A stretch of 64,000 nucleotides of DNA from Paenibacillus harenae DSM 16969. GTDB taxonomy: Bacteria > Bacillota > Bacilli > Paenibacillales > Paenibacillaceae. The position numbers and the translations under genes are program-made. Positions 1-8,322 of this stretch are shown piece after piece (the first letter of the stretch is position 1; the number at the start of each line of letters is the position of its first letter). The notes under the pieces are model-generated. The model saw only the letters and a list, made by a program, of their open reading frames with translations. It did not search any database and was not told where the DNA came from. The stretch is from the NCBI RefSeq assembly GCF_000422465.1, contig NZ_KE383844.1:726800-790799 (forward strand). The letters are read 5' to 3'.

Positions 1-340
1 TTACCGCAAAAGTATACAGGATCCCCCTCCGCCTTAAAGCTTGCAGCCATTCCGGCCGCTGCAGGAGGAACAGCCGATCCGCTTCTTCTACAAAGATACG
101 GACCTGGCCGAGCAGCATGAGAATAAACAATACGATGGGATACAAAATCGTCCAGGGGATGCCTGCCGCCCAGTCCGGCATGTCCATCCATAACTCGCGA
201 TACAAACCGCCGAATATAATAAGGCCGGGTATGAGCAAATAAAGCCAAACCGACCAGTCCATCACGCTGCTCCATACGCGAAGCTGCCGCTTCATGTTAT
301 TTCTCATTCGAATCCGGAAAAGTTGATGCGCCGTCATCAT
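1..340 (-). CDS. ecsB: EcsB-like ABC transporter permease (5' part only)
   Basis: This is the N-terminal ~113 residues of a membrane protein that runs off the left edge. Translation starts at ATG 340 behind a GGTGGAG ribosome site. It begins MMTAHQLFRIRMRNNMKRQL, followed by two hydrophobic segments at about residues 28-45 and 62-82. It lies 13 bp downstream of an EcsA-like ATPase on the same strand, so the two form a pair. In Bacillus, EcsAB affects protein secretion, protease processing and sporulation; that role is family knowledge and not read from this sequence. The assignment rests on the N-terminal pattern and the gene order. Confidence 0.75.
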   Translation of the reverse strand, partial: MMTAHQLFRIRMRNNMKRQLRVWSSVMDWSVWLYLLIPGLIIFGGLYRELWMDMPDWAAGIPWTILYPIVLFILMLLGQVRIFVEEADRLFLLQRPEWLQALRRRGILYTFAV

Positions 341-353
341 GACTCTCCACCCC

Positions 354-1085
354 CTAGGTCAAGGCATGGAAGCACTCGAACAACGTCGCGTCCTCCGCAC
401 GGCCCGCATCGATTCTCACCTGCGCCAGCGTACCTTTGGCAACGACGGATCCGCTGTTGATCAGCACGAAGCTTTGACAGATCCGCTCCGCGGTGTCCAG
501 TACATGCGTGCTCATAAGCACGCCCGCCCCCCGCGCCCGCTCGAGCTCCAGCAGCGACAGAAAATCATTCGTCGCCCGCGGATCCAAACCGACAAAAGGC
601 TCATCCACGATATAGATATCCGGCTCAAGCAGAAATGCTATAATCAGCATCAGCTTCTGCTGCATGCCCTTTGAGAAGTGGGTCGGATAATGGTCCCGCT
701 CCTCCGATAACCTGAACCGCTCCAGCAGCTCATTGGCTTTCGAGGCAAACTGACTTTCTTCTATGCCAAAGGCTGATGCCGCCAGCCTTAAATGCTCCCA
801 CAGGGTCAAATATTCGTAAAACACCGGCTGCTCCGGAACATAAGCATACCTTTTTCTTTGGCCGCCAAGCTGAACCTCTCCGTTCACATAGGCTATTAAA
901 CCGAGAATGGTTTTGATTGTCGTACTTTTACCCGCTCCATTGGGCCCGATTAACCCGACGAGCTCGCCCGGCGCAACCAGCAGCGCGACATCGCGTATAG
1001 CCGGCTTCTCTTCTTCATAGCCGGCTTCCTTAATATCTATGTGCAGAACGTATTCCTGCCCGCTTCCTTTTTCAAAACCGTGCAT
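354..1085 (-). CDS. ecsA: EcsA-like ABC transporter ATP-binding protein
   Basis: Cytoplasmic ATPase of an EcsAB-type exporter, about 243 residues. Visible motifs in order are Walker A GPNGAGKSTT, the ABC signature FSKGMQQK (close to the usual EcsA form), Walker B IYIVDEP and the H-loop STH. An upstream ATG at 1106 exists, but the ATG at 1085 has a GGAGG box 7 bp upstream and is preferred. The permease gene follows after 13 bp, so they are co-transcribed. The transported substrate is unknown for the family. No frameshift or missing motif was seen. Confidence 0.85.
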   Translation of the reverse strand: MHGFEKGSGQEYVLHIDIKEAGYEEEKPAIRDVALLVAPGELVGLIGPNGAGKSTTIKTILGLIAYVNGEVQLGGQRKRYAYVPEQPVFYEYLTLWEHLRLAASAFGIEESQFASKANELLERFRLSEERDHYPTHFSKGMQQKLMLIIAFLLEPDIYIVDEPFVGLDPRATNDFLSLLELERARGAGVLMSTHVLDTAERICQSFVLINSGSVVAKGTLAQVRIDAGRAEDATLFECFHALT

Positions 1086-1212
1086 GTAGCTGCCTCCATC
1101 CTTCAACTCCTATATAACCTATTACACTTCTACGAGATTACCCTCGATCCGTGTCATATAGAAGAGCGTAGCTGCATCAAAATACGCAAATATATTTTGA
1201 TTGCCATATATA

Positions 1213-1986
1213 TTACAGCAAACCGGCTTCTATCAGGCCGTTCCGGATACCCTGCTCATCGACATGCGTAGTTACGTAATCCGCGAAAGGCAGCAACTCC
1301 GGATGCGAGTTACCCATGGCGATCCCGAACCCGACGGTCTCAAGCATTTCCTTATCGTTCAGGCCGTCCCCGAAAGCAACCGCATCTGCGGTCGAAAGAC
1401 CCAGCTTCTCCAGCAGCGCGGCAATTCCTTGCGCTTTCGAGCCTCCGGCCGGCAGCACGTCGATTGCTTGCGGGTGCCAGCGGATGAGCTTCAGCTCCCC
1501 TAGCAAATCATCATAAACTTGCTCATCGGGGCTTTCGCAGTGAAGGAACACTTGGTAGATGCCGTCCGTCTTCCAAAACTCCGGATTATACCCCGGCAAA
1601 TCCACCTTCAGCGAATTGACCGACTCGATAATAAAAGGATGGTCCTCTTTGTCGGCGAAAAAAGCATGCTCCCCCTCGAAGACAAGACCGTGGTTATGTT
1701 CGGCCGCCCGCTTCACCAGCGCCTCCAAGCTGCCCTTCTCGATTTCGCGCTTATACAGCGGAACCCCTTTGTAGACGACATACGCTCCGTTCAAACAGAC
1801 GAATGATTCGATTCCCAGCTTCTCAGCGAGCGGTTTGATGAAGTATGGCGCTCGGCCAGTGGCAATCACCGGCTCGACTCCGCGTTCTTTCAGCTCGGCA
1901 ATTGCTTTTGCCGTATCCTCCGGTATTTCCTTATGCTCATTGATCAGTGTTCCGTCGATGTCAAAAAACACGATTTTGTAACCCAT
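1213..1986 (-). CDS. Cof-type HAD-IIB family hydrolase
   Basis: A 257-residue haloacid-dehalogenase-superfamily phosphatase of the Cof/YidA type. Motif I is FFDIDGTL near the N-terminus, with the nucleophilic Asp in DxD. Motif III/IV is GDGLNDKEML near residue 210, and a conserved Lys lies upstream of it. The length fits the family. These enzymes usually hydrolyse sugar phosphates or FMN-like cofactors, but substrate cannot be inferred here. The start ATG has AGGAG about 10 bp upstream. The gene stands alone between ecsA and a leader-controlled secreted protein. Confidence 0.88.
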   Translation of the reverse strand: MGYKIVFFDIDGTLINEHKEIPEDTAKAIAELKERGVEPVIATGRAPYFIKPLAEKLGIESFVCLNGAYVVYKGVPLYKREIEKGSLEALVKRAAEHNHGLVFEGEHAFFADKEDHPFIIESVNSLKVDLPGYNPEFWKTDGIYQVFLHCESPDEQVYDDLLGELKLIRWHPQAIDVLPAGGSKAQGIAALLEKLGLSTADAVAFGDGLNDKEMLETVGFGIAMGNSHPELLPFADYVTTHVDEQGIRNGLIEAGLL

Positions 1987-2127
1987 ACTGCTTCCAACTC
2001 CTGTTCCTTGCGCAGACGTAGGACGCCTGTCCTTTTTTTCATAAGTATATAGAGTTTCCTACAAAATAGAAATAGCCGAGGCGCTGTACGAAAATGTCAA
2101 GCCCAGGCAAGAAGTAGTTCGAAGGTC

Positions 2128-2157
2128 GCTTGACTCCCGCCTTCCTTCTCCTGTATA
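2128..2157 (+). promoter_or_regulatory. sigma-A promoter for the leader and gene at 2285
   Basis: TTGACT, an 18-bp spacer, then TATATT. The expected start is near 2165, about 120 bp ahead of the ATG at 2285. Confidence 0.55.
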
Positions 2158-2164
2158 TTGATGG

Positions 2165-2247
2165 AGATTAGTTGAATACGTACGGCTTACGAAGGAAGCA
2201 CCCGTAAGAGAAGGCGAATACCGCCTATCTTGCAGGTGCTTTTTTTT
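2165..2247 (+). ncRNA. Short structured leader RNA or attenuator
   Basis: Between the promoter and the gene at 2285 the transcript can fold in two ways. One is a hairpin CTTAC/GTAAG that encloses AAGCACC. The other is a stem AAGCACC/GGTGCTT, with an inner GGCG/CGCC hairpin, followed directly by nine T residues, which is an intrinsic terminator. AAGCACC lies in the loop of the first hairpin, so the folds compete. This suits a transcription attenuator or a stand-alone ~85-nt RNA. I could not match it to a known riboswitch class. Confidence 0.45.
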
Positions 2248-2284
2248 TGCGTTGTTCGCCGTCAATCAAGGAGGCTCATTAACT

Positions 2285-3112
2285 ATGATTTCCGTTCAAA
2301 AGCTAACCTTCTCTGCGCTCGCTTTGCTGTTCGTCCTGCTAGCCCTGCTTCATCCCGTTCCCGCAAACGCCGCCTCGTTTGAATTTTCCGTTACCTACAA
2401 ATCGTCCTTCGACAAAATGGTAGCGGCCGCGGACAAAGCGACCTCAGCCAAGCTGGCCTCGCAATACGCACAGCTGCAGACCGTGCAGAAGCAGGACATC
2501 GAATGGGACGCCAAGATTAACCATCTTCATTACCGGAATGAAGAGGCCGAGCTCTCTACCCGCAATCGGATCAAAGCAATCGACGCGGCGAAGCTTGCTC
2601 AACTGGTGGCCGATGTAACAAAAACCAAGAAGAAATACGAGCCGCTATTCGATCTCTATGATTCGTTAAGACAGCAGCTCAGCCTGGCTAAATCTTTCAA
2701 GGATAAATGGCTCGTCAGCGTTCTGACGCCGCAGGTTGAAGCGACGAAGGCCGCCGTTACGCTGGCCAAGCTGGATATCCGCAATAAAGAGGCGGCATTG
2801 AAGAATGCGAAGACCTCCGCCTCCCAAACCATAAAGAAGCTAAAGGACATGCTGGCAGCCATCGAGACGGTGGAAATCAAAATTAAAGCGGCGAAGAGCT
2901 CGGTCAGCAGTACGAAGAAACATTTTACGACGGAAACTGCCGTATTAAAGCTGGTCGTAAAGAAAGGAGATTCCAACGGGGCGCTCAGCTCCTTCACCAG
3001 GCTGCTCTCCTACATGAAGCAGATCCATGAGCAGAAGCAAAAAATGTTCTCCTATGAGGAACAGATCTCGGCGATTATCGCGAAAGTCGATTCCCAAATG
3101 GCTGCAAAATAA
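2285..3112 (+). CDS. Secreted coiled-coil protein of unknown function
   Basis: A 275-residue protein starting at ATG 2285 behind AAGGAGG. It has a clear signal peptide: a Lys near the N-terminus, a hydrophobic core LTFSALALLFVLLALL and a cleavage region PANAAS. The mature part is rich in Lys, Ala, Glu and Leu, with long heptad-like stretches from about residue 60 to the end, so it should form extended coiled coils outside the membrane. No catalytic motif was recognised. It is transcribed from its own leader-bearing promoter and ends at a terminator, so it is monocistronic. It may be a cell-wall-associated structural protein, which is inference. Confidence 0.7.
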   Translation: MISVQKLTFSALALLFVLLALLHPVPANAASFEFSVTYKSSFDKMVAAADKATSAKLASQYAQLQTVQKQDIEWDAKINHLHYRNEEAELSTRNRIKAIDAAKLAQLVADVTKTKKKYEPLFDLYDSLRQQLSLAKSFKDKWLVSVLTPQVEATKAAVTLAKLDIRNKEAALKNAKTSASQTIKKLKDMLAAIETVEIKIKAAKSSVSSTKKHFTTETAVLKLVVKKGDSNGALSSFTRLLSYMKQIHEQKQKMFSYEEQISAIIAKVDSQMAAK

Positions 3113-3126
3113 CGCCGGTAGACAAC

Positions 3127-3156
3127 GAAGACACCCACGAGGGTGTCTTTTGGTTG
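3127..3156. terminator. Bidirectional intrinsic terminator
   Basis: AAGACACCC/GGGTGTCTT hairpin with a 4-base loop between two convergent genes. Confidence 0.7.
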
Positions 3157-3157
3157 A

Positions 3158-4741
3158 TTAGATTTTCCCGGGGAGAAATATCACCACCGTCGTGCCGGCG
3201 CCAAGTTGACTCGAGACCTCCATTTTCCCGTTGTGAGAAGCAATGATTTTATTCACCATCATCAGCCCTAGACCATTGCCGTCCGGCCTCGTTGTATGAA
3301 ACGGCTCGCCAATCCGCTGCAGTACTTCTTCCTGCATGCCTATGCCGTTATCGGTAAAGCTAATCCGTTGATAGGAGCCTGAGGTATCTAGCACGACGCT
3401 GACCTCCCCGCCGAACGGGAGCGCCTCCAGCGTGTTTTTTAAAACATTTAAAAAGGCTTGCTTGATTTGGATGCGGTCGCATGGAATCGTAAGCCCTTGC
3501 CTAAACTCACGTCTCACCTTGATGCCATTCGTTTCATATTGACTATCAAACAGGGCCAAAGCCTCCTGAAGCAGCTTCTCGCATGGCTCGTCCTTGAACG
3601 CAGCCGCCTGCGGTTTGCCTAATATCAAAAACTCGCTGACAATCGCGTTCATTCGCTCCAGCTCGGTCATCATGAGGTCGTAATGAGCGGGATTAATGTT
3701 TTTGCCCGCTAATTGGAGCATGCCCCTTACCGTCGTCATCGGATTTCGGATTTCATGGGCGATGCTTACGGCTACCTGGCCCGCAAATACAAGCTTCTCG
3801 GACTTTCGAAGCAGCTCCTCCGCGCTCTTCATTTCCGTTATGTCCCTCATGCTGCCGACTACCCGGATCAGACACTGCTCCCGATCATGGATAGGCACAA
3901 CATCCAGCAGCATGTGACGGGGCATTTGGTTTAATAGCAGCGTAATTTCCGCACCTATGCAAGCTTCCTGGTCAAGGATAGCCTGCTCAAAATACTCCCC
4001 GATCCCGTTCACGTCGAAAACACGTCTTCCGAGACATTCCTCCTTGCTCCCGATTTCGGGAAAAAGCACCGCTAAGCTGTTCTCGTTCAGATCCATTATA
4101 GTGCCATATGCATCTGTGATGACGGCGCCGCAAAAGTTGGTTTCCAGCAGCACCTGATTCAAAATCTGCAGCTGGGTATTATGCTGCCGCAGCAAATACT
4201 CCCGTTCAATCGAATCTACAATAGTTGATAAAAGAGTGAGCAAATGAGGGTGAGAAAAAACGATATCCGTCATCAATGACACGGTGCCGAGCATTTGCCC
4301 GCTATCCGCTTTACGCAGCGGAACACTGTAACAGGCCAGACGGTGCAGCACTTCGTGGAAATGATCCTCACCCAGAAGCTGTACGGGCTGTTTATGGAGC
4401 AGACATAATGCAGGAGAATTGGTGCCGACTTCCTCGTCAAACCGGACACCTTCAACGATGCCCAGCTGACGTACCGTATCAATAATGGTGGGGTCGCCTT
4501 TAAAATCCAACACGTAGCCTTTATGATCCGAAATGGCGACAAGAAAGGGATTTCCCGATACGGATAAGAGGAATTTATCCGCGAATTCGTAACTGACTTC
4601 CAATATTTCTTTGTACTTGCTGCGCTGCGCTTCCAGCTCCGCCGCGGTATATTGCTGTTTATGAAAGGGAAGCGCGTTCGGATCAAGACCGATCCGCCGA
4701 CAATGTTCATTTGACTCCATAATCATTTGCTTATCTATCAT
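3158..4741 (-). CDS. GAF/PAS sensor histidine kinase
   Basis: A 527-residue cytoplasmic sensor kinase with no membrane segments. Residues ~40-180 resemble the GAF-like sensory region of AcoR-type regulators (pattern EVGTNSPALCL). A PAS domain follows at ~195-310. HisKA has the phospho-acceptor His in SIAHEIRNPMTTVRG near residue 330. HATPase_c has the N-box, DNGIGMQ and GNGLGLMM. It resembles Bacillus Kin-type sporulation phosphorelay kinases in catalytic core. No response regulator is adjacent, so it is an orphan and may feed Spo0F; that is inference. The ribosome site at ATG 4741 is weak. Confidence 0.85.
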   Translation of the reverse strand: MIDKQMIMESNEHCRRIGLDPNALPFHKQQYTAAELEAQRSKYKEILEVSYEFADKFLLSVSGNPFLVAISDHKGYVLDFKGDPTIIDTVRQLGIVEGVRFDEEVGTNSPALCLLHKQPVQLLGEDHFHEVLHRLACYSVPLRKADSGQMLGTVSLMTDIVFSHPHLLTLLSTIVDSIEREYLLRQHNTQLQILNQVLLETNFCGAVITDAYGTIMDLNENSLAVLFPEIGSKEECLGRRVFDVNGIGEYFEQAILDQEACIGAEITLLLNQMPRHMLLDVVPIHDREQCLIRVVGSMRDITEMKSAEELLRKSEKLVFAGQVAVSIAHEIRNPMTTVRGMLQLAGKNINPAHYDLMMTELERMNAIVSEFLILGKPQAAAFKDEPCEKLLQEALALFDSQYETNGIKVRREFRQGLTIPCDRIQIKQAFLNVLKNTLEALPFGGEVSVVLDTSGSYQRISFTDNGIGMQEEVLQRIGEPFHTTRPDGNGLGLMMVNKIIASHNGKMEVSSQLGAGTTVVIFLPGKI

Positions 4742-5094
4742 GTAAGTGTAACAAACCTTTCTAAATGACTAACATCCCTTTTATTGGTCTATTACCATTA
4801 TTCTACCTGAAAGCCGGACTATCCTTCCCCTTTTTTATTAAAAATAATTTAGGTGGGGCAACCAAACCCGAACCCACCCAAACCCTCCCTTCCAAGGGAG
4901 GGCCCCAAGGGTTGCATCCTCTGGACACCCGCAATTGGGCTAACGTCTGTACAGCAGAGGCGAGTGTGAGCGGCGGTCGCGTAGGAGCGCTTTCATCCTT
5001 GCGGGACACGCTGGGAGTTTGGAGTGAATACGGGACACACTGGAAGTTTGAAGTGATTGCGGGACAGAGTATCATCATTTCCAAACAAGAACAA
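4742..5094. other. Intergenic region with hairpin and repeats; no gene seen
   Basis: This gap has an inverted repeat CCCTCCCTT/AAGGGAGGG near 4884-4905 and a tandem 29-bp repeat (separate entry). Reading frames here lack ribosome sites and protein-like composition. Confidence 0.6.
5002..5059. repeat. Two imperfect tandem 29-bp copies plus a partial third
   Basis: Copies at 5002-5030 and 5031-5059 share the core CGGGACAC, then CTGG and AGTTTG, then AGTGA. A third copy starts with CGGGACA at 5060 and then decays. Confidence 0.7.
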
Positions 5095-5127
5095 AATCGC
5101 GCCATCCTTATAGGGAGGGCGCGATTG
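5095..5127 (-). terminator. thrS terminator
   Basis: On the minus strand a 9-bp stem AATCGCGCC/GGCGCGATT is followed by a T-rich tail just after the thrS stop codon. Confidence 0.75.
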
Positions 5128-5138
5128 TATGATTGATG

Positions 5139-7052
5139 TTAGTGTTTCAATTTAACCTCGTTAAGGATACGGTCGATAACCGCCTGCAGCGTGTGAGCGC
5201 CGAGATCGCCTTGGCCTCTTTGGCGCAAGGAGACTGTGCTTTGCTGCAGCTCGTTCTCGCCTAATACGATTGTGTAAGGCACCTTCTCCAGGCCGGCCTC
5301 GCGGATTTTGTAACCCAGCTTCTCGCTGCGGTCGTCCGCCTCGGCGCGAATACCGGCTGCAGCGAGCGAACGTCTCACCTCATAGGCGTAATCCGCATAT
5401 TTATCCGAGACCGGCAGTAGCTTCACTTGAACCGGGGACAGCCACAGCGGGAACGCGCCCGAATAATGCTCCGTCAGTATGCCGACAAACCGGTCGATCG
5501 ATCCGTATACCGCGCGGTGTATAACAACCGGCCGATGCTTTTGGTTATCCTCGCCGATATAGGACAGTTCGAATTTCTCCGGCATCTGAAAATCAAGCTG
5601 AATCGTGCCGCACTGCCAGCTCCGCTTCAAGGCGTCCAAGATATGAAAATCGATTTTCGGGCCGTAAAAGGCTCCGTCGCCTTCATTCAACCGGTACGCA
5701 ATTCCCCGGTCCTCCAGGACGTTTTTTAGCGACTGCTCAGCCTGATCCCATAGTTCCTGCGAGCCCATCGAATCATCCGGCCTCGTCGACAGCTCCACTT
5801 TATAAGCGAAGCCGAACACGTTATACATATGGTCGATCATCGAGATGGCCCGTCCGATTTCATCCTCGATCTGATCGGGACGAACGAACAGGTGGGCATC
5901 GTCCTGACAGAACGTACGCACCCGCATCATGCCGTTCAGCGCTCCCGAATACTCGTGCCGGTGAACCTGTCCGAATTCCGCAAGCCGCAGCGGCAGCTCC
6001 CGGTAGGAGCGGCGGCTGTTTTTGAAAATCAGCATATGCCCCGGACAATTCATCGGCTTCAGCGCGTATTTCGTCTCATCGACGTTTGTAAAATACATAT
6101 TTTCTTTATAGTGATCCCAGTGGCCCGATTGCTCCCACATGCGGTTGTTCATCATGAACGGCGTCCGCACTTCCTCGTAGTCGCCTTGCCGCAGCAGCTC
6201 TCTGGCAAATTCCTCGAGCTCTGTGCGCACCGTCATCCCTTTCGGCAAATAGAACGGCATCCCGGGCGCTTCCTCCGAGAACATGAACAAGCCCAGCTCC
6301 TTGCCAAGCTTGCGGTGATCGCGTTTCTTCGCTTCCTCAAGCAGCTGAAGATGCTCATCGAGCTGCGGCTTTCTTGGGAAAGCCGTGCCGTAAACCCGCT
6401 GCAGCATTTGATTATTGGAATCGCCGCGCCAGTAGGCGCCTGCGACATGCAGCAGCTTGAACGCCTTGATTCTACCCGTCGACGGCAGGTGCGGGCCTCT
6501 GCACAGGTCGACAAACTCCCCCTGCTCATACAGCGTAATGACCACATCCTCCGGCAAATCGCGGATAAGCTCCAGCTTTAACGGCTCCTCCATTTGCCCG
6601 AACCGTACATTCGCTTCCTCCCGGCTCACCTCGCGGCGGCTGATCTGCAGATCTTCTTGAATGATCCGCTGCATTTCAGCTTCGATCGCGGCGAGATCAT
6701 CGCTGGATAACGGCTTCTCTACAGCGATATCATAATAGAAGCCGTCCTCGATCACCGGACCGATCCCCAGCTTTACGGCCTTGCTGCCGTAAATCCGCTT
6801 GATAGCCTGCGCCATGACATGCGCCGTGCTGTGACGGCAAATCTCGAGCCCTTCCGGGCTGTCCAGCGTCACGAGCTCAATCCGTCCGTCCTCCCGAACG
6901 GCATGCGACATGTCGACGAGCTGTCCATCGAGGATAGCTGCCACTGCGTTCTTTCTCAGGCCGATACCGATCGATCCCGCGATTTCTTCCACGGTCGTGC
7001 CCTGCACATATTCCTTTCTTGTTCCATCCGGCAAAATTAATTTCATCTTCAT
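5139..7052 (-). CDS. thrS: Threonyl-tRNA synthetase
   Basis: A 637-residue class II synthetase that charges tRNA-Thr in the cytoplasm. Domain order is complete: TGS (1-63), tRNA-SAD editing domain with HSTAHVMAQA (~75-225), catalytic core (~270-530) and anticodon-binding domain (~540-637). The zinc-binding Cys is in MNCPGHMLIF, and the class II motif FGQVHRHE, SWQCGTIQLDF and IHRAVYGSIDR are present. Transcription is controlled by a T-box leader directly upstream and ends at a terminator, so it is a single-gene unit. Confidence 0.97.
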   Translation of the reverse strand: MKMKLILPDGTRKEYVQGTTVEEIAGSIGIGLRKNAVAAILDGQLVDMSHAVREDGRIELVTLDSPEGLEICRHSTAHVMAQAIKRIYGSKAVKLGIGPVIEDGFYYDIAVEKPLSSDDLAAIEAEMQRIIQEDLQISRREVSREEANVRFGQMEEPLKLELIRDLPEDVVITLYEQGEFVDLCRGPHLPSTGRIKAFKLLHVAGAYWRGDSNNQMLQRVYGTAFPRKPQLDEHLQLLEEAKKRDHRKLGKELGLFMFSEEAPGMPFYLPKGMTVRTELEEFARELLRQGDYEEVRTPFMMNNRMWEQSGHWDHYKENMYFTNVDETKYALKPMNCPGHMLIFKNSRRSYRELPLRLAEFGQVHRHEYSGALNGMMRVRTFCQDDAHLFVRPDQIEDEIGRAISMIDHMYNVFGFAYKVELSTRPDDSMGSQELWDQAEQSLKNVLEDRGIAYRLNEGDGAFYGPKIDFHILDALKRSWQCGTIQLDFQMPEKFELSYIGEDNQKHRPVVIHRAVYGSIDRFVGILTEHYSGAFPLWLSPVQVKLLPVSDKYADYAYEVRRSLAAAGIRAEADDRSEKLGYKIREAGLEKVPYTIVLGENELQQSTVSLRQRGQGDLGAHTLQAVIDRILNEVKLKH

Positions 7053-7059
7053 CCTGCAG

Positions 7060-7388
7060 CCTCCAATCGAATAAAAGTTGAACGCAAAAAAACGCCTCTC
7101 TCCACAAAGGGACGAGTGCGTTCAGCTCGTGGTTCCACCCTCATTCGATCCGCTGCTTTCTCCGCCGGCCTTCGGCCAGCGCTTAACAGCATGCAGGATC
7201 CTTATTGAGCATCCGGTAACGGGGATGAGACGGTGTCATTTACTGCCGCGACGAAGGAGGCGCAGGTTCAATCACACGGCTGCAAAGGGGTAATCTCGCA
7301 ACCGTAGCTGAAGAAGCTTGCAGCAATCGCTTCTCTCTCTGTGCAGCCCGTTATTGGAAATCATGTCTTTGGTCATAGCCTATTTATG
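7060..7388 (-). promoter_or_regulatory. T-box riboswitch leader of thrS
   Basis: Minus-strand leader of ~320 nt. The conserved T-box AGGGTGGAACCACG lies at about 7127-7141. It is followed by a GC-rich helix and a run of seven T at about 7085, the leader terminator. Uncharged tRNA binding favours the antiterminator. The RNA begins with a stem-I-like region near 7320-7385. More than one ACC triplet is present, so I cannot fix the specifier codon by eye; threonine is inferred from the gene. Confidence 0.93.
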
Positions 7389-7393
7389 GCTTG

Positions 7394-7422
7394 ATTGTAA
7401 TCTGAATATTTCGATTCGTCAA
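7394..7422 (-). promoter_or_regulatory. sigma-A promoter of the thrS leader
   Basis: Reading the minus strand: TTGACG (7422-7417), a 17-bp spacer, TACAAT (7399-7394). Confidence 0.8.
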
Positions 7423-7441
7423 CCTCACTAGTCCATCGTCC

Positions 7442-8221
7442 CTACACCGTCGCCGACCGCTCATGCAAATAGTCGGACGGCGAGCTCCCCGTGCTTCGCT
7501 TGAAAATGCGGTGAAAATAAGAGACGTCGTTATAGCCCAAATAGTCTGCAATCTCGCTGATCGTCAGTTGCGATTCGGTCAGCATGTAGACAGCGGTCTT
7601 CATGCGCTGGTTATGAACGTACTCGCTGATCGTCTGATTGGTGACGGTCTTGAATAAAGTCGCCGCGTAGTTCGGCGTCGTCTTGATAACGTCGCCGAGA
7701 TCCTCTTTGGTTACCCTGCCGCGGTAATGCGTCTGAATATACTGCTTCATGCTCTCCACGCGCCGGTGCTTCTCCGACGGGATAACGCCCCGGTCCCGCT
7801 CCTGGTTCAAATAGATGAGCGCCTCCGTCAACAATGCCTGCGCCATCTGTTCGAAGTACGACGGACGTTCCTTCCACTGCGTCAGAATTCCGCGCAAGCG
7901 CTCCTGGATCACTTCGTAGCAGCCCAGCTTCTGCTTCAGCGGCTCCTGCAGCTGCAGGACCGGAAGGGCGGCTTCCGCAGCCGCCCGGAAATTGACGACA
8001 TATTTGGTATGCAGCACGGTCGGAATGCTTTTGCCGTAATAAGGGACATGGCCTGGAAGGAGCAGCAGATCTCCCTTCTCCAAAATCACCTTCTCCTTCT
8101 TCACCCAATAAACACATTTGCCGTAAGTGACCAATGCGAGATGAAAGCTCCGGGTCTCTCCCAAGCCCTCCTCATACCAATCGGCTCCGTTGTCCTGATG
8201 CGCATCCGAAATCGCAAGCAT
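7442..8221 (-). CDS. AraC-family transcriptional regulator
   Basis: 259 residues. The N-terminal half (~1-150) is a cupin-like ligand-binding domain with LLLPGHVPYYG. The C-terminal ~100 residues form the double helix-turn-helix of AraC proteins, including LTISEIADYLGYNDVSYFHRIFKR and GSSPSDY. GGAGG lies just upstream of the start. It is divergent from the pyruvate kinase gene with about 100 bp between them, which suggests it controls that gene and itself; a dyad in the gap supports this. Ligand unknown. Confidence 0.88.
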   Translation of the reverse strand: MLAISDAHQDNGADWYEEGLGETRSFHLALVTYGKCVYWVKKEKVILEKGDLLLLPGHVPYYGKSIPTVLHTKYVVNFRAAAEAALPVLQLQEPLKQKLGCYEVIQERLRGILTQWKERPSYFEQMAQALLTEALIYLNQERDRGVIPSEKHRRVESMKQYIQTHYRGRVTKEDLGDVIKTTPNYAATLFKTVTNQTISEYVHNQRMKTAVYMLTESQLTISEIADYLGYNDVSYFHRIFKRSTGSSPSDYLHERSATV

Positions 8222-8236
8222 CCGATCGCCTCCATC

Positions 8237-8259
8237 GTACTATAGTATATTTATAGTAC
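8237..8259. promoter_or_regulatory. Candidate operator dyad between AraC regulator and pyruvate kinase
   Basis: Perfect 8-bp inverted repeat GTACTATA/TATAGTAC with a 7-bp spacer, inside the divergent promoter region. Confidence 0.5.
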
Positions 8260-8322
8260 TATATTTCTTATTTCGTTTCGAGCGGCCGCGTTACAATGAA
8301 TAAAACGAGGAGGCCTTCAAAC

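Noticed and set aside
4765..5136. 123-codon + strand frame between the kinase and thrS
   Set aside because: It runs over a hairpin, tandem repeats and the thrS terminator, lacks a ribosome site and has no protein-like pattern.
5829..6581. 250-codon frame antisense to thrS
   Set aside because: Mirror of conserved thrS codons; composition and absence of a start site mark it as a shadow.
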